Assembly (NCBI RefSeq): GCF_003012915.1
Contig: NZ_CP027770.1
Span: 310,001 to 374,000, forward strand
Direction of reading: 5' to 3'
DNA: 64,000 nucleotides
Origin: Staphylococcus felis
Lineage (GTDB): Bacteria > Bacillota > Bacilli > Staphylococcales > Staphylococcaceae
Part shown: positions 20,111-29,974 of the stretch, piece by piece
How positions within the stretch are numbered: the first letter of the stretch is position 1
Layout of the letters: each line of letters opens with the position of its first letter
Program-made: the position numbers and the translations under genes
Notes under the pieces: generated by a model
Seen by the model: only the letters and a program-made list of their open reading frames with translations
The model's database searches: none
What the model was told of the DNA's origin: nothing

Positions 20111-20998
20111 ATGTTCAAAAAGTTTTATATCATTCTCCCTCTTTTTATACTTCTTCTTATTTCTTCTTTCTTCATATACTTTTGGCTTAAACATAAACAT
20201 ACGCCTGCATTTCAAACAATTCATGCCGAACTTAGTGCCCCACAACATTTAGATGGCATTGTGCAACCTGATCATGTTTTTTCACTTCAGTACGCTGCAA
20301 GTGACGGAAACTTACATGAAATACACGTTAAAAACACCAATACAATTGTAAAAGGCACTCCATTAGTAACCTACTATGATTACTCAAAAGTCAATCTTAT
20401 CAATGCTTTGCATAAGCTATCCGAAAAAAATCTGCCGACTGAACAATCATATGACCTCGCAATTAAAATGACAGAGCTTCAATCTCAACTCTATAAAACT
20501 ATTAAAAGTCCTATCTCAGGAATCGTGCATTTGCATAAAAATAGTCATTTGCAAAAAGGTTATAAAATACTAGATATTGTATCCCAAACTCAACATATTC
20601 AAACGAGAATCCCCGAAAATTTATTACCCCAATTTAAGCTTAAACAGTCCATTCAACTGACAAATAGAGTCACTCAAGAACATATTAAAGGAACTATTAA
20701 TCATATTGATCTCCAACCCATCCAACCTACTCCTTCTTCAAAACTTTCGTCATATATAATGACTATAAAAACCAAAAAAACATACCCTCTAGGCACGCAT
20801 TTCAACGTAATAATAGAGCCCGCTCACATCATACTCCCTGCTGATGTGCTTTTAGATGAAAATACAGTTGTTCTATATAAGAAGCATAGATTTATTAAAC
20901 GTAAGGTTAACTATGATAAAATAAATGAGAAAATTATAATTAAAACAGGTATATTTGACGGTGAAAATATTGTTCGAAACCCTAAAATGGTTCTGTAA
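20111..20998 (+). CDS. Orphan membrane-fusion-type (HlyD-like) protein
   Basis: 295 residues: one N-terminal membrane anchor (about 6-26), then an extracellular region with a split barrel-sandwich fold. The halves of the lipoyl-like domain appear as LHEIHVKNTNTIVKGTPLVTYY and SPISGIVHLHKNSHLQKG, separated by a short alpha hairpin (about 95-135). A beta-barrel part follows (IPENLLPQFKLKQSIQL). This layout is that of periplasmic adaptor/HlyD proteins of efflux systems, but no ABC, MFS or RND partner lies next to it. AAGGAG precedes the ATG. It is directly upstream of the sarA promoter region. Confidence 0.7.
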   Translation: MFKKFYIILPLFILLLISSFFIYFWLKHKHTPAFQTIHAELSAPQHLDGIVQPDHVFSLQYAASDGNLHEIHVKNTNTIVKGTPLVTYYDYSKVNLINALHKLSEKNLPTEQSYDLAIKMTELQSQLYKTIKSPISGIVHLHKNSHLQKGYKILDIVSQTQHIQTRIPENLLPQFKLKQSIQLTNRVTQEHIKGTINHIDLQPIQPTPSSKLSSYIMTIKTKKTYPLGTHFNVIIEPAHIILPADVLLDENTVVLYKKHRFIKRKVNYDKINEKIIIKTGIFDGENIVRNPKMVL

Positions 20999-21389
20999 TA
21001 CAGAAATTGATTTCTGATTTTGCCGTTTAAATTTTACATTTTAATTGATTTTCTTAGTTATATAAATTATTCTTTAGGTATATTTAATAGTTAAAACACT
21101 ACGCTTCAATATGGTATATCTTGTAATTCAATTCATAATATAAATTTTTCACTTAACTTTTTATGATTATATCTAAAAATTTTTCACAAGCTAAGTGATG
21201 AGATGTGAATGCAATTTGTACTTTTTAAATTATTAAGTGTTTAACTATATGTTTTTATAGTATAAAGCATTAAAGTTTTGCTATAATACTAGCTATAAAC
21301 AAATATATTTTATTGTTTAATGACATGCCATAATTATCATTAAATATTAGTGAATTTATAAGGGTAATTATAATGGGAGGTTTAAGTGT
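20999..21389 (+). promoter_or_regulatory. sarA upstream (multi-promoter) region
   Basis: 391 bp, very A+T-rich, no gene. In S. aureus the matching region holds three sarA promoters (P2, P3, P1), P3 being sigma-B dependent. Here GTTTAA (21239-21244) followed after 13 bases by TAGTAT (21258-21263) is a partial sigma-B-like match, and a TATAAT lies at 21282-21287 without a good -35. These assignments are by eye only. Confidence 0.45.
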
Positions 21390-21761
21390 ATGGCTGTAAC
21401 TCGTGTGAAAGATTGTTTTGAATTACTATCTATGGTTACTTACGCAGATAGATTAAAAAGTGTGATTAAGAAGGAATTCCAAATTAGTTTTGAAGAATTC
21501 GCTGTTTTAACACATTTAAGTTATAAGGTTGAAGACGAATACTTTTTAAAAGATATCATCAATAATTTAAACTATAAACAACCTCAAGTTGTTAAAGCTG
21601 TTAAAAACTTATCACAAGAAGGTTATTTTGATAAGCGTCGTAATGAGCAAGATGAGCGTACTGTTTTAATTCTTATTAATGATCAACAAAGAAAAAAAAT
21701 AGATGAATTGTTATCACGTGTGAACGAAACAATTAAATCTACAGATGTAAAACCACAATAA
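21390..21761 (+). CDS. sarA: Global virulence regulator SarA
   Basis: 123 residues, one fewer than S. aureus SarA, and closely similar over most of its length ([50 protein letters not shown]). Winged-helix DNA-binding dimer. The family's conserved cysteine (C9 here) and the DER motif (about 88-90) are kept. It controls exoprotein, biofilm and agr expression in S. aureus. The C-terminal tail differs from S. aureus. GGGAGG lies 9 bases before the ATG. Confidence 0.97.
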   Translation: MAVTRVKDCFELLSMVTYADRLKSVIKKEFQISFEEFAVLTHLSYKVEDEYFLKDIINNLNYKQPQVVKAVKNLSQEGYFDKRRNEQDERTVLILINDQQRKKIDELLSRVNETIKSTDVKPQ

Positions 21762-21803
21762 TGATTGGTTAAAATAAAAATATTCTAATTTAACTTCTAT
21801 ATT

Positions 21804-21850
21804 AAAAGGGGTCATATTTATCGCAATATAAACTCTACCCCTTCCTATTT
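21804..21850 (+). terminator. Probable sarA terminator
   Basis: AAGGGGT (21806-21812) pairs with ACCCCTT (21837-21843), with further pairing ATTTAT/ATATAA inside, followed by CCTATTTTTAA. Confidence 0.6.
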
Positions 21851-22334
21851 TTAAGTTCATATAGATTGGGACAAAAGCGGTTAGCGTTTAAGCAGACTCA
21901 AATAATTTAAATCATCATGAAGTTCTGTCGGCAACTCTGCTTTCTAGGGTATGAGTCAACTATTTAATTATAAGTACTTCTTTCATCTTCCCCTTTCCCA
22001 ATCTTTGCTTTTTAATTTCTTTTCTAACAAAGTTCTCTTCTATATTTTCGTTCATTTTTCCCTACAATTCTAATTTGATCAAAAAAATCGAACAATGATA
22101 TTCACCTATCAATTCATAACATGTACTTATAGTACTCGAGGTTTTCATCATCATTCGATTATTAAAATAAAATTGTGACTAGTGTCTTATTCTTATGGAA
22201 AACAATAAACAGTTCCCACCCTTTACTCGCTTATTTATTATTTGTTGATAAAAGATGGTATTGCTGTAAAAATTGTATATATGCTTCTTTAAACGCTGTA
22301 CCTTAGCATTGCACTATAGGAGGTCTAGCTATTA
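21851..22334. repeat. Long non-coding stretch with a degenerate repeat piece (possible copy I)
   Basis: 484 bp without a supported gene. AGATTGGGACAAAAGCGG (about 21863-21880) and the text after it to about 21960 look like a decayed piece of the intergenic mosaic repeat, lacking its hairpins. The rest is A+T-rich, with no hairpin or coding signal I can defend. Confidence 0.3.
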
Positions 22335-23051
22335 CTAGGCTTGTTTTCGAGATGAAAGCTCAATCGTATAAAAAATGATAAATATTAATATCATAATCCA
22401 TATCGCAATTGAAACCAGTTGCGCTATCTGTCCATCCCATATGACTGCATCCACTGTTTTTTGTAAAAATATTAGTCCCATACCTGTATATTCTAAACGC
22501 TTAGCATACAAACCATAAAATGCGATACAAAACCCAATTATGAATACTAATATATGAGCATATCGTGTAATAACATAGATGCCTAAATCTAAATCATAAG
22601 CATTCATCAGTATCACAATTATCGCCATAATCGCTAAAATAACACCTGTATAACTTTCCATCTTATTACGATATAAATAGTTTTTCTTCATAATTCTTGA
22701 ATAAATCAGAACGGATATTGGTAAGATTACAACCATATAAACAATCGAGAGACCTGTTGCTGCCCCAAATGAAACAAGCTGTTTATCATATAAATAGGAC
22801 ATTAAAATAAAGTTAATAATAAAAAATACAACAGGATTAAATTGTAAGGTAAAAATATTTTTTTGAATGGTTAGTATAATTTCAGCAGGAGATTTTTGTC
22901 GATATTCAATATAATCAATGTTCTCTTTTTCTGATTTTTGTATATCTTTACGAAGACTTTCTTTAACATCATCTATCAAGTTTGGAGAAATGCCTTTATA
23001 TGTAAGGTAATCTTCAACATTATCAAGTAGTACTCTGTCATTTGCTCTCAT
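22335..23051 (-). CDS. Membrane protein with N-terminal helical (HAAS-like) domain
   Basis: 238 residues: a soluble helical N-terminus (about 1-65: LLDNVEDYLTYKG, LIDDVKESLRKDI) resembling HAAS-type domains that precede membrane regions in Firmicutes, then six membrane helices. No catalytic motif. I moved the start from 23063 to 23051 because GGAGG lies 5 bases before the later ATG and overlaps the first. Function unknown; monocistronic between sarA and the secreted-protein gene. Confidence 0.7.
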   Translation of the reverse strand: MRANDRVLLDNVEDYLTYKGISPNLIDDVKESLRKDIQKSEKENIDYIEYRQKSPAEIILTIQKNIFTLQFNPVVFFIINFILMSYLYDKQLVSFGAATGLSIVYMVVILPISVLIYSRIMKKNYLYRNKMESYTGVILAIMAIIVILMNAYDLDLGIYVITRYAHILVFIIGFCIAFYGLYAKRLEYTGMGLIFLQKTVDAVIWDGQIAQLVSIAIWIMILIFIIFYTIELSSRKQA

Positions 23052-23268
23052 AAAGTCCTCCATTCTTCTGAGCTTAAATGCTTAGGTTCATTTAGCGTTA
23101 TGTATACAATCTATCACGTGTTGAATGATATCATTTATCAATTTGGCACAAAGCTAACAAGACTTGCTTATTGCCTGTCTTACAGCGAAGGACCAAGCTA
23201 ACCCCTCATTCATAAAAGTTTAGCTCAGTCCTATATTTACCTTATGTCCATACATGAAGTCTTAAGAT

Positions 23269-23775
23269 TTATGCTTCAATATCAACTCGATATAATTTTA
23301 ACACTTTATCTGCTGGGTTCTGAGTTGTAAATTGGTATGAAACTTTATCGTCTTGAATGTAACCATGATTTCCAGTGATATTGTTGTAATGTTCACGTGT
23401 TGTTGCTTGATGTCCTACTAACGATTTCACATCTTTGTAAGTCGCACCTTTGATATCATTATAGCTCATCGCAATACGTTTAACTTTAGCATTTCTATGG
23501 TTACTCTCTGTAGTAATCACTAATAGACCTTCATGTAAGTGATATTCATAATAATGCTCGTGACTATAGGCTGATTGTGTATGAATTCCTTTTCCATATT
23601 GCTTTTCTACATGGTACAATGAATCACCAATTTTAACATTCTGGATACTTTTTGAACCATTTTGTAATTCTTGAACAGATTTTAGTGTATTTCCTTCAGC
23701 CGCATGAACACTACTCGCACTTATTCCAAAAAACATCATCGTTATGATTAAAATAGCACTTACGAGTTTTTTCAT
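23269..23775 (-). CDS. Secreted protein of unknown function
   Basis: 168 residues with a clear Sec signal peptide (KK, hydrophobic core to about residue 20, cleavage likely after SSVHA at 25). The mature part is rich in His and Tyr (SAYSHEHYYEYHLHEG) and contains IGDSLYHVEKQYGKG, a layout seen in small secreted staphylococcal proteins near sarA. No cell-wall sorting signal, so it is probably released. AAGGAG lies before the ATG and a promoter is visible upstream. Confidence 0.75.
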   Translation of the reverse strand: MKKLVSAILIITMMFFGISASSVHAAEGNTLKSVQELQNGSKSIQNVKIGDSLYHVEKQYGKGIHTQSAYSHEHYYEYHLHEGLLVITTESNHRNAKVKRIAMSYNDIKGATYKDVKSLVGHQATTREHYNNITGNHGYIQDDKVSYQFTTQNPADKVLKLYRVDIEA

Positions 23776-23819
23776 AATAATGGCACTCCTTCGATATTTG
23801 TCTTAGAAGATTCATGATT

Positions 23820-23849
23820 ATTATACCCTAAATTTCAATAAAATAACAA
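23820..23849 (-). promoter_or_regulatory. Promoter of the secreted-protein gene
   Basis: On the minus strand, TTGTTA (23849-23844), 18-bp spacer, TATAAT (23825-23820). The -10 reads GGGTATAAT, so a perfect sigma-B-type GGGTAT overlaps the sigma-A -10; the sigma-B -35 is poor. Confidence 0.55.
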
Positions 23850-23865
23850 TAACATTACATTATGA

Positions 23866-24666
23866 TTACAAATCCATGTTTTTAGTTGTTTTGTGCATAA
23901 ATGTTTTAACAGCTTTTAAAAATCTATCTGTTTCTTCTACAAATGGATAGACACCAGATTTTTTAAAAAGTTGATATTCCGCGTTCGGTAATTGTTCAGC
24001 TACGTATTCTGACTCAATACGAGAAACGCGCTCATTTGCTTGACCTCCGATAACAAGTGTTCGTACGCTAATATCTTGCAAAAATGATTTAATATTTGTA
24101 TTTAAAAACGATTGATCTACTGCATTCTTCTCATAATCAGTCAGAAGCGCTGCTGAATCATTAACACTTTTCAAAAATTTACGCACTTTATGGTTGGAGT
24201 AATATAAATGCTTTTCTAAAAACTTTTCTTGATCACTTTCATCCCATGTTCTTATTTTTTCAGCATATTTTCTAAATAATCGTTCATGTGGTAATAAATC
24301 ATCCATAGCAGTGGGGTTAATCAGTATGAGTTCAGATACTTTCTGCGGATAGCGTAAACTTAAATCTAATGCAATTGATCCCCCCAACTCATTTGCAATA
24401 ATTGTAGCCGAATCAATATACAAAAAGTCCATGAGTTCATAAACATCTTGTGCATATTGATGAAAATCAATACTTAGTGGTTTATCAGAATAACCATGTC
24501 CTCTCATATCAATTAAAATCACTTGAAAATAACGTGCTAGACGTTTCGCAACCTTTTCAAACACTGTATGGTTCATATAAATAGAATGTAACATTACGAT
24601 AGGATAGCCCTTTCCCATTGATCGATAATTAAGCGCTGTCCCATCTGTTGTACGAAATAATTGCAT
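23866..24666 (-). CDS. Alpha/beta-fold hydrolase
   Basis: 266 residues of the alpha/beta hydrolase fold. HSIYMNHTVF follows the first strands (oxyanion region), DMRGHGYSDKP is the classic loop, and the nucleophile elbow position reads ANELGG: the usual Ser/Asp nucleophile of GxSxG is Glu (N-E-L-G-G). The possible acid/base residues further on are not clear, and the C-terminal catalytic His is not obvious (KKSGVYPFVEE replaces the usual GHxxxxE). It may therefore lack ordinary esterase activity. It overlaps the upstream HAD gene by one base (TAATG). Confidence 0.75.
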   Translation of the reverse strand: MQLFRTTDGTALNYRSMGKGYPIVMLHSIYMNHTVFEKVAKRLARYFQVILIDMRGHGYSDKPLSIDFHQYAQDVYELMDFLYIDSATIIANELGGSIALDLSLRYPQKVSELILINPTAMDDLLPHERLFRKYAEKIRTWDESDQEKFLEKHLYYSNHKVRKFLKSVNDSAALLTDYEKNAVDQSFLNTNIKSFLQDISVRTLVIGGQANERVSRIESEYVAEQLPNAEYQLFKKSGVYPFVEETDRFLKAVKTFMHKTTKNMDL

Positions 24667-25370
24667 TAATTTTCAGCCTCCTTTGTCAAATTTAAAATAT
24701 CCAGCAACTCTTCCAACGTCTGAATTTCAAAATCCATTTCCGAATCAAATGGTCTTAAATCTTCATCTTGATTGTGATGACAATACCAAACACTCACCAT
24801 TCCCATTGCTCTTGCTGGTGCAACATCATTTAAAGGATCATCACCCACATAGATAATTTCTTCTGGTTTAACATCCAACTTTTCAATAATATCTTCATAA
24901 ATTCGAGGATGTGGCTTTCGATAACCCACTGTTTCAGAAGTTGAAATATGATTAATATAATCTTCAATACCTAAAGCATAGATACGGTACTGTTTGATTT
25001 TAGTTTTACCGTTCGCTATAACTCCGATCTTGTATCCTGCTTTCTTTAAAGTTTTTAACGTATAATTTGTATCATAAAACGGAAAAACATAGCGATAAAA
25101 ATGCATTTCGAAGTCATGAAATAAATCTTTCCAACTTAATCGATCAATATTAAACTGTTTAATAATTTCTTTATATACATCCGGCTTGTCATGATCTTCA
25201 TCATCATCTAATTCAATAAATTTAGCCTTGAAGTCTGGCGCTTGTACACGTACTAAATAATCATGAAAACGCTCATACTGCTCTTCTATAAATTTTTCAC
25301 GTGATTTTTGGCGGTCTAACAATGTTCCTTCTAAATCAAAAATAATCGCTTTAATCTCTGTTAAGTCCAT
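24666..25370 (-). CDS. HAD-superfamily hydrolase
   Basis: 234 residues with a HAD core and helical cap (about 15-90). Motif I reads FDLEGT, where the usual DxD is D-x-E; motif II is IANGKT (Asn-Gly rather than Ser/Thr-Asn), motif III lysine lies in GYRKPHP, and motif IV reads YVGDDPLND. The nucleophile Asp is kept but the acid/base Asp is Glu. Substrate unknown. It is cotranscribed with the alpha/beta hydrolase (one-base overlap). Confidence 0.8.
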   Translation of the reverse strand: MDLTEIKAIIFDLEGTLLDRQKSREKFIEEQYERFHDYLVRVQAPDFKAKFIELDDDEDHDKPDVYKEIIKQFNIDRLSWKDLFHDFEMHFYRYVFPFYDTNYTLKTLKKAGYKIGVIANGKTKIKQYRIYALGIEDYINHISTSETVGYRKPHPRIYEDIIEKLDVKPEEIIYVGDDPLNDVAPARAMGMVSVWYCHHNQDEDLRPFDSEMDFEIQTLEELLDILNLTKEAEN

Positions 25371-25416
25371 TTTTTTAACCTCATTATATTCTCTTTAATT
25401 TTGACTTATTACTATA

Positions 25417-26388
25417 TTAGTCAATCCTTCTCTCACGTTCAACTATCATTAAATAAAACATCATAGGTATACCAATTAAAGCTAAAATAATACTCGCCGG
25501 TAATTGTATAGGTGCTAAAAGTTGCGCTCCAACTGTATCCGCAAGTACCATTATTGTACCACCAATAATGATATTTAATATCATTTTATATGACAAGGTA
25601 TGCTCTGTAATACGTTGGACAAACTGAGGTATGACAATACCAATAAAGCCTATTACGCCAGTAAAACCTATAATAATCGTTGACAAGATGGTTGCAAGTA
25701 TTAAAACCATTACAGAAAGCCTTTGGACATCAATGCCTAAAGCCATGCTCGAATATGCATCAACTTGTAGCAACTTTATTTGAGACACTTGCAAAAACAA
25801 GCAGATAACAATAATCACAAAAGCTATTGCTATATATACAACTTCTCGATATTCAGCAGATGAAAAACCACCAAACATGTAATTCATGACGCTCTGCAGT
25901 CGCTTAGGATTCATCTGAACCATCAAAAATATAATTGCATTAAATAATGAACCAATCATGATACCTGACAATATTAAAGAGCGTTTGAAACCACCGTTTG
26001 CTATCAACTTTGTCATCATTATAACGATTACTAATGTACTAAAACCCACTACCATCGCAAATGGCGCTATCCACACAAACGACAATCCTAAAAATGTAGC
26101 AATAGCAGCTCCCACAGTCGCACCGCTCGCAAGTCCTAGAGTAAAGCTATCCGCTAAAGTGTTATTTAAAATAATTTGAAACATTTGACCCGCTAGCGTC
26201 AATCCCATACCTGCTAATAATGCAAGTAAAACTCTCGGAAGCCTCACATTCACGACTAATGTATACGTAATAGACGCTGACCAATCGAGATAACTGAATA
26301 AACTATAAACGACACTTGCAATCAAAAGAAGACTCCATACCACCACAGTTATGAAGCCTTTGTTTTGTTTATTTTTCATAAATCGCAT
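25417..26388 (-). CDS. FecCD-family iron/cobalamin-type ABC permease
   Basis: 323 residues, about nine or ten membrane helices of the BtuC/FecCD/FhuB family. LPRVLLALLAGMGLTLAGQ and GFIGIVIPQFVQRI are the family signatures. It starts inside the end of the binding-protein gene (20-base overlap). An ATG at 26379 is an equally possible start. No ATPase gene lies nearby, so it must borrow one (FhuC is the usual shared ATPase in staphylococci). Confidence 0.88.
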   Translation of the reverse strand: MRFMKNKQNKGFITVVVWSLLLIASVVYSLFSYLDWSASITYTLVVNVRLPRVLLALLAGMGLTLAGQMFQIILNNTLADSFTLGLASGATVGAAIATFLGLSFVWIAPFAMVVGFSTLVIVIMMTKLIANGGFKRSLILSGIMIGSLFNAIIFLMVQMNPKRLQSVMNYMFGGFSSAEYREVVYIAIAFVIIVICLFLQVSQIKLLQVDAYSSMALGIDVQRLSVMVLILATILSTIIIGFTGVIGFIGIVIPQFVQRITEHTLSYKMILNIIIGGTIMVLADTVGAQLLAPIQLPASIILALIGIPMMFYLMIVERERRID

Positions 26389-27250
26389 CTCTCAATTTTT
26401 TAAGTCCATCGTCCAAGCGTGGACCCGGACGTGATAATAAGTCGTCATTGACTGCGACTACACGCTGATTTTTCACAGCATTGACTACTTCAAATCCACT
26501 ACGCCCTTCAACTTCCTTTTGATACTCTTTATTTGACGTGCCAGATATAGAAACCATAACATCCGGATTTTTCTGAATCACTTGTTCTTTACTCACTTTC
26601 GGCCAGTTATCTACATCACTGAATACATTTTTAGATTTAAGTTGTTTTAACATGTCATTTAAGAACGTATGATTCCCAACTGTGTATATTTCTGGTTCAG
26701 ATGATACTTCTATAAAGACAGAGGGCTTTGTTTGAGCTTGAGGTATTTCTTCAACAACAGCTTTAATATGATTTTGTGTCTCTTTCACTAAAGCATCCGC
26801 TTCTTTTTCTTTGCCTGTTAATTGACCAATATCTTCAAATGTGTCATACATCTCATGGATAGACTGTGCATCTTTCACATATTCTACATGTATACCACTT
26901 TTCTCAAGGCTCTCGAGCACCTTCCCTTGTGAAGCCTTTTGTGTTTCATGTGCCAAAATCAAATCCGGTTGTGCTTTAATTAACGCTTCTTTATCTAAGT
27001 TCATCGCATCAAATTGCATTTTATCTTTAACTTCTTTTGGATAATCATCCACCGTAGAAACACCTATAACCGCATCACCTAAGCCTAGCTCATATAAAAT
27101 TTCTGTATTACTCGGCATCAGTGAGATAATACGTTGTGGATCTTTATCTGAAGACTCTTTTGTATCTCCAGGTTGCTCCCCTTTAAAATTACAACCAGCT
27201 AATATTATCATAGTCATTAACACGATAATTCCAAATTGCCTTATCTTCAT
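26369..27250 (-). CDS. Iron/cobalamin-type ABC substrate-binding lipoprotein
   Basis: 293 residues of the BtuF/FhuD-like class III binding-protein fold. The lipobox ILAGC gives the lipid cysteine at about residue 20. RIISLMPSNTEILYELGLGD and KAQPDLILAH are typical of the BtuF branch. It would capture iron-chelate, haem or corrinoid outside the membrane. It heads a two-gene unit with the FecCD permease. No convincing Fur box was seen upstream. Confidence 0.87.
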   Translation of the reverse strand: MKIRQFGIIVLMTMIILAGCNFKGEQPGDTKESSDKDPQRIISLMPSNTEILYELGLGDAVIGVSTVDDYPKEVKDKMQFDAMNLDKEALIKAQPDLILAHETQKASQGKVLESLEKSGIHVEYVKDAQSIHEMYDTFEDIGQLTGKEKEADALVKETQNHIKAVVEEIPQAQTKPSVFIEVSSEPEIYTVGNHTFLNDMLKQLKSKNVFSDVDNWPKVSKEQVIQKNPDVMVSISGTSNKEYQKEVEGRSGFEVVNAVKNQRVVAVNDDLLSRPGPRLDDGLKKLRDAIYEK

Positions 27251-27372
27251 TGCTTTTGACTCCTCACTTCAGATTTCGATTCTATCATAACATTTTTGTA
27301 TGTAGAGACGTAGACTTTTTTATGATTATGACGCTTCCATGCTATCTCTAAAAACATACTAAGATTAGCTGT

Positions 27373-27878
27373 GAAAGAAATTAAGACATCTATGTGATAA
27401 ATTACTTAAATCTATGCATGAAAAAGATTTGTTTGATAAAGAGATGATTAAATGAGCTAAGACAACTGATGCGTTTGAAAATATCGTTTCTATTCCTGGG
27501 TTAGGAGAATTAACCACTGCTTTACTGATTGGAGAGCTTGGAGATATTACACATTTTGAAACAAACAAACAACTCAATGCGTATGTCGGAATTGATATAA
27601 AACGTTATCAATCAGGTAATTCTATGAGCAGAGATACAATTAATAAAAGAGGTAATAAGAAAGCTAGACGCTTATTGTTTCTAATTATTATGAATATCAT
27701 TAGAGGACGAAATCGTTATAAAAATCATGTTGCAGACTATTACTACAAATTAAGAAAGCAGCCAAATGAGAAACCTCATAAGACTGCAGTCATAGCTAGT
27801 GTGAATCGTTTGTTAAAAACCATTCATTATCTTATTACTAACAATCAATTATATGATTATCAAAAAGCACCACACTAA
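27373..27878 (+). pseudogene. IS110-family transposase remnant (C-terminal part)
   Basis: Reading from about 27373 in the frame of the ATG at 27624 gives KSMHEKDLFDKEMIK, a TGA stop at 27453, then an open stretch through 27878 with IVSIPGLGELTTALLIGELG and LNAYVGIDIKRYQSGNS. These are the hallmarks of the C-terminal domain of IS110-type transposases. The N-terminal DEDD catalytic domain is missing and no element ends were found, so this is a dead fragment. It is flanked by repeat copy D. Confidence 0.85.
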
Positions 27879-27990
27879 TGTAACCATATAATCATATACA
27901 TCATAACACCTTATTCAAAAAATAGAAATTGAACGGTTTAGTTCAATGATGTTAATTTTAGCGCCCAAGTACTTGACTAATCGTAGGAAT

Positions 27991-28270
27991 GGGGCTGGGA
28001 CATCAATCCCAAAAGAAAAGCGTATTGTTTGGCTCGCATTTCCTAGGGGGATAGGTCGAGCCCCGGTCTCGACGCTCACCCTATTCCCTCAGGCGTCTCG
28101 CCAACAATACGACGTGATATACATGTAATTTTACATTAAAATGCTTTAAAAAAAGACCCTTTCGTATCATTGAATGAATCATCTCATTATAAGAAAACTT
28201 CGAGAGTTTTCGTAAATACTTACAAAAACCTCGAAGTTTTTCGATTACTGAGATATTTATGTCTCAGACT
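27991..28270. repeat. Intergenic mosaic repeat, copy D
   Basis: Starts GGGGCTGGGACATCAATCCC and ends TATTTATGTCTCAGACT. It contains the long imperfect palindrome from GTATTGTTTGGCTCGC to GGCGTCTCGCCAACAATAC (about 28022-28113), a CATTGAATGAATCATCTC segment, and the CTTCGAG...CTCGAAG double hairpin (about 28199-28240). It is the largest and most complete copy. It lies downstream of argS. Confidence 0.8.
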
Positions 28271-28299
28271 CTACATCCTTATTAAAAAATCATTATTTT

Positions 28300-29958
28300 T
28301 TACATCGACTCTGGCGCTGTCACACCTACTAAACGTAATGCATTTCTTAAAGTGATACGCACAGCTTCAACCAATGCCAAATGTGCTTTTGTTTTCTCTT
28401 GATCTTCCGTCAATACTTTTTCCGCATTGTAGAACTTATGAAAGTGAGCAGCTAAATCTTGAATATAGTTCGTTACACGATGAGGTGCTCTTGCTTCTGC
28501 TGCACTTTCAATCATAGGCTCAAACTCAGCTATTTTTTTCAATAATTCAATTGCTTTATCATTCGTAATCAGACGATAATTCGCGCCTTGTTGTACTTGA
28601 TAACCTTGCTCTTTTGCCTGACGTAATATAGAACAAATACGCGCATGAGCATATTGCGCATAATATACGGGATTATCTTGAGATTGTGTTTTAGCCAATT
28701 CCATATCAAAATCAAAATGTGTGTCTGGACTACGCATTGTTAAGAAGTAACGCGCTGCATCAACGCCCACTTCGTCCATAATTTCACGTAACGTAATCGC
28801 ATTGCCTGTACGTTTACTCATTTTTACTTCTTCACCATTCTGCATCAATCGTACCATTTGCATGATTTGAATCTCTAAACGTTGACTATCTACACCAAAC
28901 GTTTCAAGAGATGCTTTTAATCGATTGATATAACCATGATGATCTGCACCAAACAAGTTGATAAGTTGATCATTGCCGCGTTGAATCTTATCATAGTGAT
29001 AAGCGATGTCTGGCAAGAAATACGTATATGTGCCATCTTTTTTAATAAGCACACGATCTTTATCGTCCTTAAAATCTGTTGTGCGTAACCACGTTGCACC
29101 ATCTTCTTCGTATGTGTAACCAAGCGCAGTCATTTTATCTAATACTGCTTTGATTTCATGATTTTCGTACAAACTTGTCTCACTAAACCATGTATCAAAA
29201 TGTGTATTGAAATCTGAAAGGTCTTGCTTCAATTTTTTCATTTCATACTCAACACCAAGTTGTCTAAACGTTTTAAGGCGTTCTTCGTCTGATAATGTTT
29301 GTAAGTCAGAGCGCGTTTGAGCAAGGTCTTGACCGATATCTTTAATATCTTGACCATAATAGCCATCTTTAGGCATCTCCGCATCTTGACCTAAACTTTG
29401 TAAATAGCGCGCTTCGATAGACAATGCTAAGTTTGTAATTTGGTTCCCGGCATCATTAATATAATATTCGCGTGTCACGTCATAACCAGCTGCATCCAAA
29501 ATATTACTTAATGTATCACCCACTGCTGCATTGCGAGCATGACCGATATGTAAGTCACCTGTTGGATTAGCTGACACATATTCTATTAATGTTTTTGTAT
29601 TTTTAGGTGTCTCAACTCGACCAAACTGTTCACCCTTACGTAATACATCATCAATTGTGTCATTTAAATAACTCGCATCTAAATAAAAATTGATAAAACC
29701 AGGTCCTGCTATATCAATAGATTTGACATGCGCTGCGTCTTGATCAAAATGATCAACAATCGCTTGAGCAATTTCTCTAGGATTACGCTTAGCAATTTTT
29801 GTTAGTACCATTGCAATATTCGTAGAGTAATCCCCATTTTTACTATCTTTTGGAATCTCGATTTTAATATTTGGAATCTCGTCAGCGAGTTGTGCACTTT
29901 TAATGCTTTTCTCAATTTCTTGAATGAGTGTTTGTTTCACTTGTTCAACAATATTCAT
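28300..29958 (-). CDS. argS: Arginyl-tRNA synthetase
   Basis: 552 residues, collinear with S. aureus ArgS. Class I motifs HIGH (in [10 protein letters not shown]) and KMSKR (in [11 protein letters not shown]), the Arg-specific N-terminal domain (about 1-110) and C-terminal anticodon-binding DALR domain are present. It ends [10 protein letters not shown] prefer the second of two adjacent ATGs (29958), 7 bases after AAAGGAG. The DUF1934 gene lies just upstream on the same strand, as in other Firmicutes. Confidence 0.96.
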   Translation of the reverse strand: MNIVEQVKQTLIQEIEKSIKSAQLADEIPNIKIEIPKDSKNGDYSTNIAMVLTKIAKRNPREIAQAIVDHFDQDAAHVKSIDIAGPGFINFYLDASYLNDTIDDVLRKGEQFGRVETPKNTKTLIEYVSANPTGDLHIGHARNAAVGDTLSNILDAAGYDVTREYYINDAGNQITNLALSIEARYLQSLGQDAEMPKDGYYGQDIKDIGQDLAQTRSDLQTLSDEERLKTFRQLGVEYEMKKLKQDLSDFNTHFDTWFSETSLYENHEIKAVLDKMTALGYTYEEDGATWLRTTDFKDDKDRVLIKKDGTYTYFLPDIAYHYDKIQRGNDQLINLFGADHHGYINRLKASLETFGVDSQRLEIQIMQMVRLMQNGEEVKMSKRTGNAITLREIMDEVGVDAARYFLTMRSPDTHFDFDMELAKTQSQDNPVYYAQYAHARICSILRQAKEQGYQVQQGANYRLITNDKAIELLKKIAEFEPMIESAAEARAPHRVTNYIQDLAAHFHKFYNAEKVLTEDQEKTKAHLALVEAVRITLRNALRLVGVTAPESM

Positions 29959-29974
29959 CATATTGCTCCTTTCA

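Noticed and set aside
27251..27364. Fur box upstream of the iron-type binding protein gene
   Set aside because: Only scattered ATGATA-like words were found, no recognisable 19-bp palindrome.
27365..27577. 70-codon minus-strand frame over the IS110 remnant
   Set aside because: It is antisense to the recognisable transposase fragment and has no family match or binding site.
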